The notes beneath the pieces are model-generated. The model had not been told where the DNA came from, did not search any database, and was given only the letters and a program-made list of their open reading frames with translations. From NCBI GenBank assembly GCA_023666975.1, contig JAMPAW010000020.1, forward strand, positions 1-36,552: a stretch of DNA of 36,552 bases, written 5' to 3'. This document shows positions 8,240 to 16,527 of the stretch, piece after piece; within the stretch, counting starts at the first letter, position 1, and each line of letters opens with the position of its first letter. Source of the DNA: Clostridium sp. GTDB lineage: Bacteria > Bacillota_A > Clostridia > Lachnospirales > Lachnospiraceae. A program made the translations under genes and the position numbers.

Positions 8240-9702
8240 GGGGTTTCATCTCCTTTGTCGGGGAAAATCAGCTCCAAGTCTGACGGAATAAGAGTCATCA
8301 GAGCGTCTGCGTCCGTAGCATTTTCTGTTAACAGGCGGTTTGCCTGTGCAGAAATGGCAATGTCCAAAAAGTTGCGGATATCTCTCGCATTTCCGAAATT
8401 GGCATCCTTGTTGAGAACATAATGGCGTAATTGTTCCATTAGATACGCAGAGGCTTCCTGGCTTAGTATGTAGTCGGTTTCGGTACAGAATTTAGTGAAC
8501 ACTTTATATAAATCGTCGGCGGTATAGTCGGGAAAAAACAGTGTCTTTTGAAAACGGGACTTAAGACCGGGATTGGAATTCATAAAATTATTCATTAAAT
8601 CAGGATATCCAGCGACAATCACAATCAGGTCATCGCGGTTGTCTTCCATCGCTTTAACCAGCGTGTCGATAGCCTCCTGTCCAAAGTCACCGCCGGGCGT
8701 CTCATTGGCCAGGGAATAGGCTTCGTCAATAAATAAAACGCCGCCTTTAGCGCGGTCAATCACTTCCTTCACTTTGATTGCCGTCTGGCCCATATAGGCA
8801 GCCACCATTCCTGAACGGTCCACTTCAACCAGATGTCCTTTGGAAAGGATTCCAAGGGAACAATATATTTGCGACAGCAGACGGGCTACCGTGGTTTTAC
8901 CCGTTCCGGGATTGCCGGTAAACACAAAATGCTTAGTGACCGAAGGTGCCTTGAGTCCGCTTTTGTTGCGCAGTTCAACAATTTTTAACAGGTTGATTAG
9001 ATTTTTGACCTCGGTTTTAACGGAGGCAAGACCGATTAGGTCATCTAATTCCTTTAACAGAGAGTCTAAATCTGCCGCAGTTTTATCACCGCCGGATACA
9101 TTGCCGACAAAAGGAATTTCTGTCGCTTCTTCGGAGGTCTGTTTGTCCTCTCTTGACCGTAATTTGAACGGGATGCTGTCGGGACGTGAGGGTGCAACTC
9201 CTCCGCTTTTGGTATAGGAGCGGATATTGCTTTCCAACATGAAGCGGTAGCGGGTTAACTGATTTACCTCTTTTACATCCATATGTTTACAACTGGATAA
9301 AAAATCTTCACCTATCGCCTGAAAAGTTAAAATGTATAGTTTTTGGATATCATAATATTTGGCTTCCTGAACGGTAAAGTCATCCTTTCCGTATTTCAAA
9401 AAGTAGTGCATAGAGGCCGGAGGATGGTTCAAAAAATCTTCTCTGGCTATATTGCTGCTGATGGCAAACTGCTTCATGGTGCTGTCATCAAAATCATATC
9501 CTAAAGATTTGTTAATGTAGCGGATTTCATCTTTGGCGACTACATGGTCGGCAATCGTAAGAAAGATTAGAAAATTACGCAGGTCTATACGCAGTAATTC
9601 CTTGACGCTTTCAGGAGTTGTGTTTTCCTGCATGAGCCTGCGGTCAATTTTGTCCGCAATCGACATGATAGTCGTATAAATGTCCCGAGTTTCTGAATCC
9701 AT
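8236..9702 (-). CDS. AAA+ ATPase of CbxX/CfqX-SpoVK type
   Basis: This is a 488-residue protein. Residues about 220-470 form the AAA+ module, with Walker A GNPGTGKT (263-270), Walker B LFIDEA (323-328) and a later NPGLKSRF segment that likely carries the arginine finger. The segment DDLIGLASVK before the Walker A and the AAYMGQTA pore-loop-like segment are typical of the CbxX/CfqX group, which includes sporulation protein SpoVK and rubisco activases. The N-terminal 150 residues are helical and contain FLIFLTIADHVVAKDEI, which resembles a TerB-like fold; this is inference. Residues 165-215 are a linker. It is the first gene of a two-gene operon with the LysR regulator. The substrate is unknown; a sporulation role is possible because this is a spore former. 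Confidence 0.9.
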   Translation of the reverse strand: MDSETRDIYTTIMSIADKIDRRLMQENTTPESVKELLRIDLRNFLIFLTIADHVVAKDEIRYINKSLGYDFDDSTMKQFAISSNIAREDFLNHPPASMHYFLKYGKDDFTVQEAKYYDIQKLYILTFQAIGEDFLSSCKHMDVKEVNQLTRYRFMLESNIRSYTKSGGVAPSRPDSIPFKLRSREDKQTSEEATEIPFVGNVSGGDKTAADLDSLLKELDDLIGLASVKTEVKNLINLLKIVELRNKSGLKAPSVTKHFVFTGNPGTGKTTVARLLSQIYCSLGILSKGHLVEVDRSGMVAAYMGQTAIKVKEVIDRAKGGVLFIDEAYSLANETPGGDFGQEAIDTLVKAMEDNRDDLIVIVAGYPDLMNNFMNSNPGLKSRFQKTLFFPDYTADDLYKVFTKFCTETDYILSQEASAYLMEQLRHYVLNKDANFGNARDIRNFLDIAISAQANRLLTENATDADALMTLIPSDLELIFPDKGDETP

Positions 9703-9742
9703 GATTCCCTCCTGAAAATATTAGTATTTTAAGTCTGTTTAT

Positions 9743-9771
9743 ATAATATCAAAAATGGTAAAGGGTATCAA
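9743..9771 (-). promoter_or_regulatory. Promoter of the AAA+/LysR operon
   Basis: Read on the minus strand: TTGATA (9771-9766), a 17-bp spacer, and TATTAT (9748-9743). It lies 40 nt upstream of the ATPase start, which is preceded by CAGGAGGG. It diverges from the promoter of the AI-2E-family gene. Confidence 0.7.
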
Positions 9772-9837
9772 TAAAAAAGTGAATCAAATTCATGTTAAAA
9801 TTTATTGGAAAATATACAGATATCGGAAAAGTGGCAA

Positions 9838-9866
9838 TTGTTTTTTTTCGGTTTATATTGTATACT
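9838..9866 (+). promoter_or_regulatory. Promoter of the AI-2E-family gene
   Basis: TTGTTT (9838-9843), a 17-bp spacer and TATACT (9861-9866), about 30 nt ahead of the gene. The two divergent promoters are separated by about 65 bp of AT-rich DNA with no clear operator. Confidence 0.6.
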
Positions 9867-9897
9867 GATTTCATTTGATAGATAAGGAGGCGTTATC

Positions 9898-11049
9898 GTG
9901 AACGACATGAAAATAAAAAAGTTTATCCAGTGCGGACTGATTGTGGCACTGCTGTGCCTGCTGGTCATTCATTTTCAGGGCATTATCGGCTGGGCGGGAA
10001 ATATTCTGTTAATTGCATATCCGTTACTGCTGGGGTGCGTTATAGCGTATGTGTTAAATATTTTAATGGTGCGCTTGGAGAAAATCTATTTTCCGCATAG
10101 TAAAAGTAAATGGATTAATCAATCCCGCAGAGGGGTTTGTATTACCCTTTCCCTTGCGCTCTTGATTTTGATTGTGATCTTTGTCATGTATCTGGTTATT
10201 CCGCAGGTAGTGGACTGCTTTGTGATTATTTCCAAGGACGTGCCGGAAGTGCTGCAGCGGGTTGTGCAATTTCTGATTGACAAATCAGACGAACTGCCGA
10301 CATTACAGCAGCAGCTTCAGGACATTAATCTGGATTGGGGAAATATTATTAATAAGGTGTCAAAAGGTCTGCTGACAGGAACGAAGGGCGTGCTCACTTC
10401 CGCTACGACAATTGTTGGCTCTGTTGTAGGAGCGGTTACGAATGTGGTAATTGGATTGATTTTCAGCTTGTATGTACTGGCCTGTAAAGAGGATATACAG
10501 GCAAAAACAGCCAGAGTAGGCAAAGCGTTTATGCGGAATAAAACCTATGAAAAGTGTACCTATGTACTGGGAATTGTCCATGAGAGTTTTTCCGGTTTTA
10601 TTGTAGGGCAGGCTACGGAGGCTGTGATTTTGGGTGGACTTTGTGCAATTGGAATGTCGATTTTGAGACTGCCGTATGCGGCCCCGATTGGTGCGCTCGT
10701 GGGACTGACGGCACTTATTCCTGTGTTTGGTGCATACATTGGTGCCGTGCTGGGTGCTTTTATGATTGTGACGGTTGTTCCTAAGCAGGCGCTGGTGTTT
10801 TTAATCTTTTTAGTTGTATTGCAACAGATAGAGGGTAATCTGATTTATCCGAAAGTGGTAGGTTCTTCTATTGGCCTGCCGGGTATATGGGTGCTGGCCG
10901 CAATTATTTTGGGAAGCGGACTTGGCGGTGTTGCCGGTATGTTGGTCAGTGTGCCTGTGGCAGCCTCAGTTTATAAGCTGCTGCGCAATGCCACGTTAAA
11001 AAGGGAAACGGAGGGAAATGGTCTGCCGGATGCAAATAAGCCGATATGA
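9898..11049 (+). CDS. AI-2E (PerM/YtvI-like) family membrane protein
   Basis: This is a 383-residue integral membrane protein with about seven to eight hydrophobic helices: a pair near the N-terminus (about 12-55), one near 75-100, and a cluster from about 170 to 365. A soluble amphipathic stretch lies between about 105 and 160. This pattern and the conserved Gly/Pro-rich final helices match the AI-2E transporter (PF01594-type) family. Members have been linked to autoinducer-2 export, Na+/H+ antiport and spore-related transport, so the substrate is uncertain. The GTG start at 9898 is well supported by AAGGAGG (9884-9890) with 7-nt spacing. Confidence 0.9.
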   Translation: MNDMKIKKFIQCGLIVALLCLLVIHFQGIIGWAGNILLIAYPLLLGCVIAYVLNILMVRLEKIYFPHSKSKWINQSRRGVCITLSLALLILIVIFVMYLVIPQVVDCFVIISKDVPEVLQRVVQFLIDKSDELPTLQQQLQDINLDWGNIINKVSKGLLTGTKGVLTSATTIVGSVVGAVTNVVIGLIFSLYVLACKEDIQAKTARVGKAFMRNKTYEKCTYVLGIVHESFSGFIVGQATEAVILGGLCAIGMSILRLPYAAPIGALVGLTALIPVFGAYIGAVLGAFMIVTVVPKQALVFLIFLVVLQQIEGNLIYPKVVGSSIGLPGIWVLAAIILGSGLGGVAGMLVSVPVAASVYKLLRNATLKRETEGNGLPDANKPI

Positions 11050-11105
11050 TACAGCAGCCTGCGTGTCTGCGCGCATTGATTGCCATGGTCTGGCGGAGAA
11101 AATAC

Positions 11106-11134
11106 TTGAACAATCATCAATAAGATGATAAGAT
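11106..11134 (+). promoter_or_regulatory. Likely promoter of yebC
   Basis: TTGAAC (11106-11111), a 17-bp spacer and TAAGAT (11129-11134), about 44 nt upstream of the yebC start. The match is moderate, with four of six in each hexamer. Confidence 0.45.
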
Positions 11135-11177
11135 GAAAAGCGTATGTAAACAATAATATAAAGGATGGGAGAGAAAA

Positions 11178-11906
11178 ATGTCAGGACATTCAAAGTTTGC
11201 CAATATTAAACATAAAAAAGAGAAAAACGATGCGGCAAAGGGAAAGATTTTTACCGTTATTGGAAGAGAAATCGCTGTGGCCGTGAAAGAGGGTGGTGCG
11301 GACCCGAATAATAATTCCAAGCTCCGTGATGTAATCGCCAAAGCCAAGGCCAATAATATGCCAAATGATACCATTGAAAGAGGAATCAAAAAGGCTGCCG
11401 GGGACGCAAATGCCGTCAACTATGTATCCATTACCTATGAAGGATATGGACCAAACGGTACGGCGATTATTGTCGATGCGCTTACGGATAATAAGAACCG
11501 GACAGCATCGAACGTGAGGAATGCTTTTACAAAAGGCGGTGGCAATGTCGGAACGACAGGCTGTGTCTCCTTTATGTTTGACAAAAAAGGGCAGATAATC
11601 GTAGATAAAGAGGAATGCCAATTAGAAGCAGATGATTTGATGATGATGGCTTTAGATGCCGGAGCAGAGGATTTTGCGGAAGAGGAAGACAGTTTTGAAA
11701 TTATCACCGCTCCAGATGATTTTTCGGCTGTGCGTGAGGCTTTAGAGAACGAAGGCGTTGCAATGGTTTCGGCCGAAGTGACGATGCTTCCGCAAAACTA
11801 TGTGGCGCTTACCAGCGAGGAGGATATCAAAAAGATGAATAAAATTCTCGATCTGCTGGACGAAGATGATGATGTGCAGGCGGTTTACCACAATTGGGAT
11901 GAGTAG
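11178..11906 (+). CDS. yebC: YebC/PmpR-family protein
   Basis: This 242-residue protein has the full YebC length and the family N-terminus ([14 protein letters not shown]). It also has the segment [17 protein letters not shown] and the GGNVGTTG stretch near residues 121-128. The family is three-domain and was first described as transcriptional regulators; more recent work links members to translation through proline-rich stretches on the ribosome. Which applies here cannot be told from sequence. GGGAGAG precedes the ATG. Its neighbours YchF and YebC are both ribosome-linked in other bacteria, which fits a translation role. Confidence 0.95.
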   Translation: MSGHSKFANIKHKKEKNDAAKGKIFTVIGREIAVAVKEGGADPNNNSKLRDVIAKAKANNMPNDTIERGIKKAAGDANAVNYVSITYEGYGPNGTAIIVDALTDNKNRTASNVRNAFTKGGGNVGTTGCVSFMFDKKGQIIVDKEECQLEADDLMMMALDAGAEDFAEEEDSFEIITAPDDFSAVREALENEGVAMVSAEVTMLPQNYVALTSEEDIKKMNKILDLLDEDDDVQAVYHNWDE

Positions 11907-11994
11907 GAAAACATGGGGTGGGAAAAAAGTAAGTCTTGAATTGACTGGCTGTTTGCAAGAAGCATTTGGAAAAACAAAAGGAGATTAAGATAAA

Positions 11995-13092
11995 ATGAAA
12001 CTCGGGATTGTAGGACTTCCCAATGTGGGAAAAAGTACATTATTTAATTCATTGACAAAGGCGGGCGCAGAATCGGCAAATTATCCGTTTTGCACAATTG
12101 ACCCGAATGTGGGTGTCGTTCCTGTACCGGACGAGCGAATTGATGTTTTGACCAAGATGTACAATTCAAAAAAGACGGTTCCGGCGGTAATTGAGTTTGT
12201 GGATATTGCGGGACTGGTAAAGGGTGCTTCAAAGGGAGAGGGACTTGGCAACCAGTTTTTGTCCAATATCCGTGAGGTGGATGCCATTGTGCATGTCGTG
12301 CGCTGTTTTGAGGACGCAAATGTTGTGCATGTGGACGGAAGCATTAATCCGTTAAGGGACATAGAAACGATTAATTTTGAATTGATTTTTTCGGATATTG
12401 AGATTTTAGACAGAAGAATTACCAAAAGTGCAAGAGCTGCTAATAACAACAAAGAAATTGCGAAAGAAGTTGCTTTCATGAAGAGGATTAAGGAGCACCT
12501 GGAAAACGGAAAACTTGCAATCACCTTTGAGGCAGACGGGGAAGATGAGGAAGCGTGGATTGCAGAATATAATCTTCTCACCAGAAAACCGGTTATTTTT
12601 GCAGCAAATGTATCGGAGGACGATTTGGCAGACGACGGCGCAGAAAATGAATATGTTAAGGCGGTAAAGGAATATGCCGCAGAATATGCTTCAGAAGTGT
12701 TTGCCGTATGTGCGCAGATTGAACAGGAGATATCGGAACTGGAAGATGATGAGAGGAAGATGTTTTTGGAAGATATGGGTCTTTCAGAATCAGGATTGGA
12801 CAAGCTGATTCGGGCAAGCTACTCCTTGCTGGGACTGATTTCCTACCTCACATCAGGAGAGGACGAGACAAGGGCATGGACGATTAAGCGCGGGACAAAG
12901 GCACCGCAGGCAGCCGGTAAGATTCACACGGATTTTGAACGTGGATTTATCCGTGCTGAGGTTGTGAATTATAAGGATCTGGTAGAAAACGGTTCCATGA
13001 CATCGGCCAGAGAAAAAGGTCTTGTGCGCTCGGAGGGCAAGGAGTATGTCGTACAGGACGGAGATGTGATTTTGTTTAAGTTTAATGTATAA
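11995..13092 (+). CDS. ychF: YchF/OLA1-type ATPase
   Basis: This 365-residue protein has the length of bacterial YchF. It has a P-loop GLPNVGKST (about residues 7-15), a switch region [19 protein letters not shown], and NxxE (NVSE) in place of the GTPase NKxD motif. That substitution marks YchF as preferring ATP over GTP. A helical coiled-coil insertion lies about residues 120-180 and a C-terminal TGS domain covers about 280-365. YchF binds ribosomes and is linked to redox stress responses in other bacteria. AAAGGAG precedes the ATG. It lies 88 nt after yebC with no terminator and 14 nt before lgt. Confidence 0.97.
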   Translation: MKLGIVGLPNVGKSTLFNSLTKAGAESANYPFCTIDPNVGVVPVPDERIDVLTKMYNSKKTVPAVIEFVDIAGLVKGASKGEGLGNQFLSNIREVDAIVHVVRCFEDANVVHVDGSINPLRDIETINFELIFSDIEILDRRITKSARAANNNKEIAKEVAFMKRIKEHLENGKLAITFEADGEDEEAWIAEYNLLTRKPVIFAANVSEDDLADDGAENEYVKAVKEYAAEYASEVFAVCAQIEQEISELEDDERKMFLEDMGLSESGLDKLIRASYSLLGLISYLTSGEDETRAWTIKRGTKAPQAAGKIHTDFERGFIRAEVVNYKDLVENGSMTSAREKGLVRSEGKEYVVQDGDVILFKFNV

Positions 13093-13106
13093 AGGGAGCA
13101 GCGTTT

Positions 13107-14033
13107 ATGTATGAGATTCGGTTTCCTAATTTAGGTATTGATTTGAAGAATGTGCTGGATGGGTTTTATATAGGAAATTTTGAAATCCGTTTTTATGGAG
13201 TGATTATTGCCGTGGGCTTTATACTGGCATATCTGCTGATTGCAAAGGAGGCAAAAAGAACAAAACAGGACCCGGAGCTTTACCTTGATTATATGCTCTG
13301 GCTGGTTATTCCGGCAATATTGGGAGCAAGGATTTATTATGTGTTGTTTAGTCTGGACGATTATATCAAAGAAGGGCAGTCGCTAAAGGATACCGTTATC
13401 GGTATATTGAATATCCGTGGCGGAGGGCTGGCTATTTATGGCGGTGTCATCGCCGGAATCATTACGCTGTTGATTTTTGCCCGACGCCGTAAAGTGAATC
13501 CGCTGCTCATGCTGGACACCTGCTGCATGGGTCTGCTGGTGGGACAGATTTGCGGGAGATGGGGGAATTTTTTCAACCGCGAAGCCTTTGGCGATTATAC
13601 GGATTCTCTGTTTGCAATGGCAATTCCGGCAGACTGGTTTGGCGGTAAGAATTTTCTGCTGACAACGGTTAATCGCGGTGTGATTACGCAGTCTATGCTT
13701 GATCATGTATTGGTCGCCGGGGGCAAAGAGTTTGTACAGGTACATCCCACTTTCCTCTATGAGTCTTTGTGGAATTTGATGGTTTTACTTGTTATCTTCT
13801 TATATAGAAGATACAAAAAATTTGACGGTGAGCTGTTTGCCATGTATATATGGGGATATGGGCTTGGCCGTGTGTGGATTGAAGGATTAAGGACAGATTC
13901 CCTGTTTATACCGGGGCTGGGGATAAAAGTATCCCAGTTGTTGGCGGCCGTTTGCGTGCTGGCGGCGTCAGCCTTTATCATTTACAAAAGAGTGAAAGCT
14001 TCAAGGCGCGGAACGGAACAACAGGACGGATAA
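13107..14033 (+). CDS. lgt: Prolipoprotein diacylglyceryl transferase
   Basis: This 308-residue polytopic membrane protein has about seven hydrophobic helices. The Lgt signature is seen as GRWGNFFNREAFG (about residues 150-162), and HPTFLYES (about 213-220) is the other conserved patch. Lgt moves diacylglycerol from phosphatidylglycerol to the lipobox cysteine of prolipoproteins, the first step in lipoprotein maturation. AGGGAG precedes the ATG at 13107. It starts 14 nt after ychF, so the two are probably co-transcribed, and the transcript ends at the tandem terminators downstream. The C-terminus is basic and cytoplasmic. Confidence 0.96.
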   Translation: MYEIRFPNLGIDLKNVLDGFYIGNFEIRFYGVIIAVGFILAYLLIAKEAKRTKQDPELYLDYMLWLVIPAILGARIYYVLFSLDDYIKEGQSLKDTVIGILNIRGGGLAIYGGVIAGIITLLIFARRRKVNPLLMLDTCCMGLLVGQICGRWGNFFNREAFGDYTDSLFAMAIPADWFGGKNFLLTTVNRGVITQSMLDHVLVAGGKEFVQVHPTFLYESLWNLMVLLVIFLYRRYKKFDGELFAMYIWGYGLGRVWIEGLRTDSLFIPGLGIKVSQLLAAVCVLAASAFIIYKRVKASRRGTEQQDG

Positions 14034-14044
14034 ACAAAATATAG

Positions 14045-14152
14045 AACCGCTGTGCGAGAGGATATGCTCCTTTCCGGAGACGAGTGGAAGAAAAACACTT
14101 GTCGTTCGGAAGGAGCATATTGTTTCGTACAGCGGTTTTTTTTGTGGAGACA
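14045..14152 (+). terminator. Long branched terminator after lgt
   Basis: The base AACCGCTGT (14045-14053) pairs with ACAGCGGTT ending about 14147, and a run of Ts follows. Inside, GATATGCTCC pairs with GGAGCATAT to extend an unusually long, interrupted stem. This is strong intrinsic terminator architecture that isolates the dcw cluster from lgt. Confidence 0.85.
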
Positions 14153-14162
14153 AAAACGGTTG

Positions 14163-14190
14163 AGTGGGAGGAAATCCCACTTTTTTCTTT
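14163..14190 (+). terminator. Second terminator, tandem with the first
   Basis: AGTGGGA (14163-14169) and TCCCACT (14175-14181) form a 7-bp stem with a 5-nt loop, followed by a T-rich run. It backs up the larger terminator immediately upstream. Confidence 0.8.
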
Positions 14191-14399
14191 TGCAGTATGT
14201 CCCCCTGAGGAGGGGGAATGAACCTTAAACGATACTGCACAAAATATAGATGCAAAATGAGAATTAAAACACAATATATTGTTTTTTGCACAAAAAAATA
14301 GAAAAAATGAAATCAAAAGTATACTATTTGCACAAAAAAACGAAAAAAATTTTGGGTAAATTCACAACGGATTAAGGGGGGTTTTGCGAGTTTTTGTTC
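14191..14399. other. AT-rich non-coding stretch with TGCACAAAA repeats
   Basis: No gene is seen. A 6-bp GC hairpin (CCCCCT, 14201-14206, with AGGGGG, 14211-14216) opens the region. TGCACAAAA occurs three times, starting at 14236, 14287 and 14329. The last two belong to a longer 14-bp identical repeat (TTTGCAC followed by seven As) at 14285-14298 and 14327-14340, 42 bp apart. The A tracts could bend DNA or act as an UP-like element for the mraZ promoter at 14400. Confidence 0.5.
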
Positions 14400-14428
14400 T
14401 TGCATTATGTAATCCTTTGCGTTAAAAT
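14400..14428 (+). promoter_or_regulatory. Promoter of mraZ and the dcw cluster
   Basis: TTGCAT (14400-14405), a 17-bp spacer and TAAAAT (14423-14428). The predicted transcription start near 14435 falls inside the GTGG repeat array, so a protein bound there would block initiation. Confidence 0.7.
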
Positions 14429-14429
14429 A

Positions 14430-14473
14430 GTGGTTGTAAGTGGTGAAAAGTGGTAACTAGTGGCGGATTGTGG
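14430..14473 (+). promoter_or_regulatory. MraZ-box operator: five GTGG repeats at 10-bp pitch
   Basis: GTGG occurs at 14430, 14440, 14450, 14460 and 14470, exactly 10 bp apart, so all five lie on one face of the helix. Four of the five are preceded by A. MraZ from E. coli and other bacteria binds short GTGG/TGGG-type direct repeats with about 10-bp periodicity, and the array lies between the -10 and the mraZ start. It is the likely autoregulatory operator. Confidence 0.8.
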
Positions 14474-14538
14474 TGGATTTGCCGAATACATCATCACTTT
14501 CGGAGGAAGCACAAGCTGGCGAGAGGAAGGTGAGGACC

Positions 14539-14985
14539 GTGTCCAAGGGATTAAAAGGTGAATATAATCATTCCGTTGATGCCAAGGGCAGGATGATTGT
14601 ACCTTCCAAGCTGAGAGAACAATTGGGAATGTCCTTTGTGGTAACAAGGGGAGTAGACGGATGTCTTTTTGCTTATCCCAATGACGAGTGGGAGATATTT
14701 GAAGGCAAATTAAGACAGCTTCCGATGACGGATAAGAGCGCAAGAAAGTTCAAACGATTTTTCGAGGCCGGGGCAACGGATTGTGAGATTGACAATCAGG
14801 GGAGAATCCTGCTTCCTGTCGTACTGAGAGAATTTGCAGGCATTACAAAAGATGTCACGATTGTGGGTGTCGGTGAACGTGCAGAAATCTGGAGTAAAGA
14901 GAAATGGGAAGAGGAGAACGATATTGATAATGTTGATTTCGATGAACTGGCTCAGGGAATCGAAAGTCTGGGAATTATTATCTGA
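14539..14985 (+). CDS. mraZ: MraZ transcriptional regulator
   Basis: About 148 residues with two SpoVT/AbrB-like repeats. The first contains EYNHSVDAKGRMIVPSKLRE and the second CEIDNQGRILLPVVLREFAG; each has the DxxGR core used for DNA contact. The family usually begins within a few residues of GEY, so the GTG at 14539 is chosen, with GGTGAGG just upstream; GTG 14530 is an alternative. The in-frame GTG at 14470 lies inside the operator repeats and would add about 23 unlikely residues. MraZ represses or tunes its own dcw cluster. It lies 26 nt ahead of rsmH. Confidence 0.93.
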   Translation: MSKGLKGEYNHSVDAKGRMIVPSKLREQLGMSFVVTRGVDGCLFAYPNDEWEIFEGKLRQLPMTDKSARKFKRFFEAGATDCEIDNQGRILLPVVLREFAGITKDVTIVGVGERAEIWSKEKWEEENDIDNVDFDELAQGIESLGIII

Positions 14986-15011
14986 TTGCCGGATAGTGGG
15001 GAGGATATACG

Positions 15012-15953
15012 TTGGAATTTTCACATAAGTCAGTGCTGCTGGGAGAAACGATTGAAGGATTACAGATAAAAGAAGATGGAATTTATGTAGATGGCACCCT
15101 TGGAGGTGGAGGACATGCTTTCCGTGTATGTGAACGCTTGTCCGCTAAAGGTTGGTTCATAGGAATAGATCAGGATGCAGCTGCCGTTGAGGCGGCAGGC
15201 ATCCGGCTATTACCATATCAAGATAAAGTAAAGATTGACATTGTAAGAAGCAATTTTCAGAAAACCCCTCAGGTCCTGCGTGGGCTAGGCGTTTCCAAAG
15301 TCGACGGTATTGTTTTGGACCTGGGGGTATCCTCCTATCAGCTGGATACACCGGAGCGGGGGTTTACCTACAGAGAGGACGCGCCTCTCGACATGAGAAT
15401 GGATCAAAGGCAGGAAAAGACTGCTAAAGATATTATTAATGACTATCCGGAAATGGAACTTTACCGGGTAATCAGAGATTACGGCGAAGAGAAATTTGCC
15501 AAAAATATTGCCAAACATATATGTCGGGCAAGAGAAAACAAAGTCATTGAATCCACTGGCGAGCTCAATGACATCATAAAGGCTGCTATACCAATTAGAG
15601 CTAGGTCTGCAGGAGGGCACCCTTCGAAAAGAACATTCCAGGCTATCAGGATTGAATTAAATCAGGAACTGACCATTCTTGAACAATCCATTGACCAAAT
15701 GATAGACCTGTTGAATTCAGGGGGCCGAATTTGCATCATTACGTTCCACTCGTTAGAAGATCGGATAGTAAAGAGGATTTTTAGAACAAACGAAAATCCT
15801 TGCACGTGCCCTCCCGACTTTCCTAAATGTGTTTGTGGGAAAGTATCCAAAGGAAAGGTAGTTACCAGAAAACCGGTATTGCCTTCAGAGGCAGAAATTG
15901 CGGAAAACCGCAGAAGCAAAAGTGCAAAGCTGAGGATATTTGAGAAAGCATGA
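15012..15953 (+). CDS. rsmH: 16S rRNA m4C1402 methyltransferase
   Basis: This 313-residue protein is of the MraW/RsmH family. The SAM-binding motif [10 protein letters not shown] lies near residues 28-37, [10 protein letters not shown] around 103-112, and [19 protein letters not shown] in the C-terminal half; a Cys-rich [13 protein letters not shown] loop lies near residue 265. It methylates N4 of C1402 in the 16S rRNA P-site region. The start is TTG at 15012, backed by GGGGAGG (14998-15004) with 7-nt spacing. It is second in the dcw cluster, its usual place after mraZ. Confidence 0.97.
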   Translation: MEFSHKSVLLGETIEGLQIKEDGIYVDGTLGGGGHAFRVCERLSAKGWFIGIDQDAAAVEAAGIRLLPYQDKVKIDIVRSNFQKTPQVLRGLGVSKVDGIVLDLGVSSYQLDTPERGFTYREDAPLDMRMDQRQEKTAKDIINDYPEMELYRVIRDYGEEKFAKNIAKHICRARENKVIESTGELNDIIKAAIPIRARSAGGHPSKRTFQAIRIELNQELTILEQSIDQMIDLLNSGGRICIITFHSLEDRIVKRIFRTNENPCTCPPDFPKCVCGKVSKGKVVTRKPVLPSEAEIAENRRSKSAKLRIFEKA

Positions 15954-16027
15954 TTGGTATTTAGTATAGATACATGAGAAAAAAATACGGGATATCACCA
16001 ATGATAAAACGTATTTAAAAGAGGGGA

Positions 16028-16513
16028 ATGAAGCGATTGAATCAAAGATATGATCAAAGAGAATATTATATAGAAGGCAATGCGGCAAGACAGTTGAAGC
16101 CGATGCCGGAACGAATTGAACGCCCACGGCGTCAGGAAAGAGAACAGCGTCCGGAAAACGAACGAGTAAAGCGCAACAGAAGCAGAGCAAAAGCATTTGA
16201 CTTGCGATATACGGCTGCACTGGCTGCGGCAACAATATTTCTGTTTGTATCCTGTGTCAACATGTTAACGATGCAGGCCGATATTACGGAACAGCGCAGA
16301 CAGATTGCCGTGCTGGAAAGCAATTTGAATGAGATGACGGATACAAACAATGAGATAAGTAAACAGTTGGAAAGCTCGGTCAATCTGCCAGAAATTTATG
16401 CAGTGGCAACCGGAGAACTTGGAATGGTGTATCCCAAGGCGGGACAGGTTGTATCCTATGAGGCGAGCAATCCGGATTATGTGAAGCAGTTTATGGATAT
16501 ACCAGAAAAATAA
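16028..16513 (+). CDS. ftsL: FtsL-like division protein
   Basis: This 161-residue single-span protein has a highly basic cytoplasmic N-terminus (about residues 1-57, rich in Arg/Glu/Gln). One hydrophobic helix lies about 60-80, followed by a heptad-like coiled coil (about 82-115) and a short extracytoplasmic tail. Size, topology and position between rsmH and the division PBP identify it as FtsL, which pairs with DivIC/FtsB and DivIB to activate septal peptidoglycan synthesis. Sequence conservation in this family is low, so the call rests on topology and synteny. GAGGGG sits almost against the ATG at 16028, so the in-frame TTG at 16037 is an alternative start. Confidence 0.85.
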   Translation: MKRLNQRYDQREYYIEGNAARQLKPMPERIERPRRQEREQRPENERVKRNRSRAKAFDLRYTAALAAATIFLFVSCVNMLTMQADITEQRRQIAVLESNLNEMTDTNNEISKQLESSVNLPEIYAVATGELGMVYPKAGQVVSYEASNPDYVKQFMDIPEK

Positions 16514-16527
16514 AAACGGGTGATAAG

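Noticed and set aside
14470..14538. Upstream extension of mraZ from GTG 14470
   Set aside because: It would place the start inside the operator repeats and add residues absent from the family; no ribosome site precedes it.
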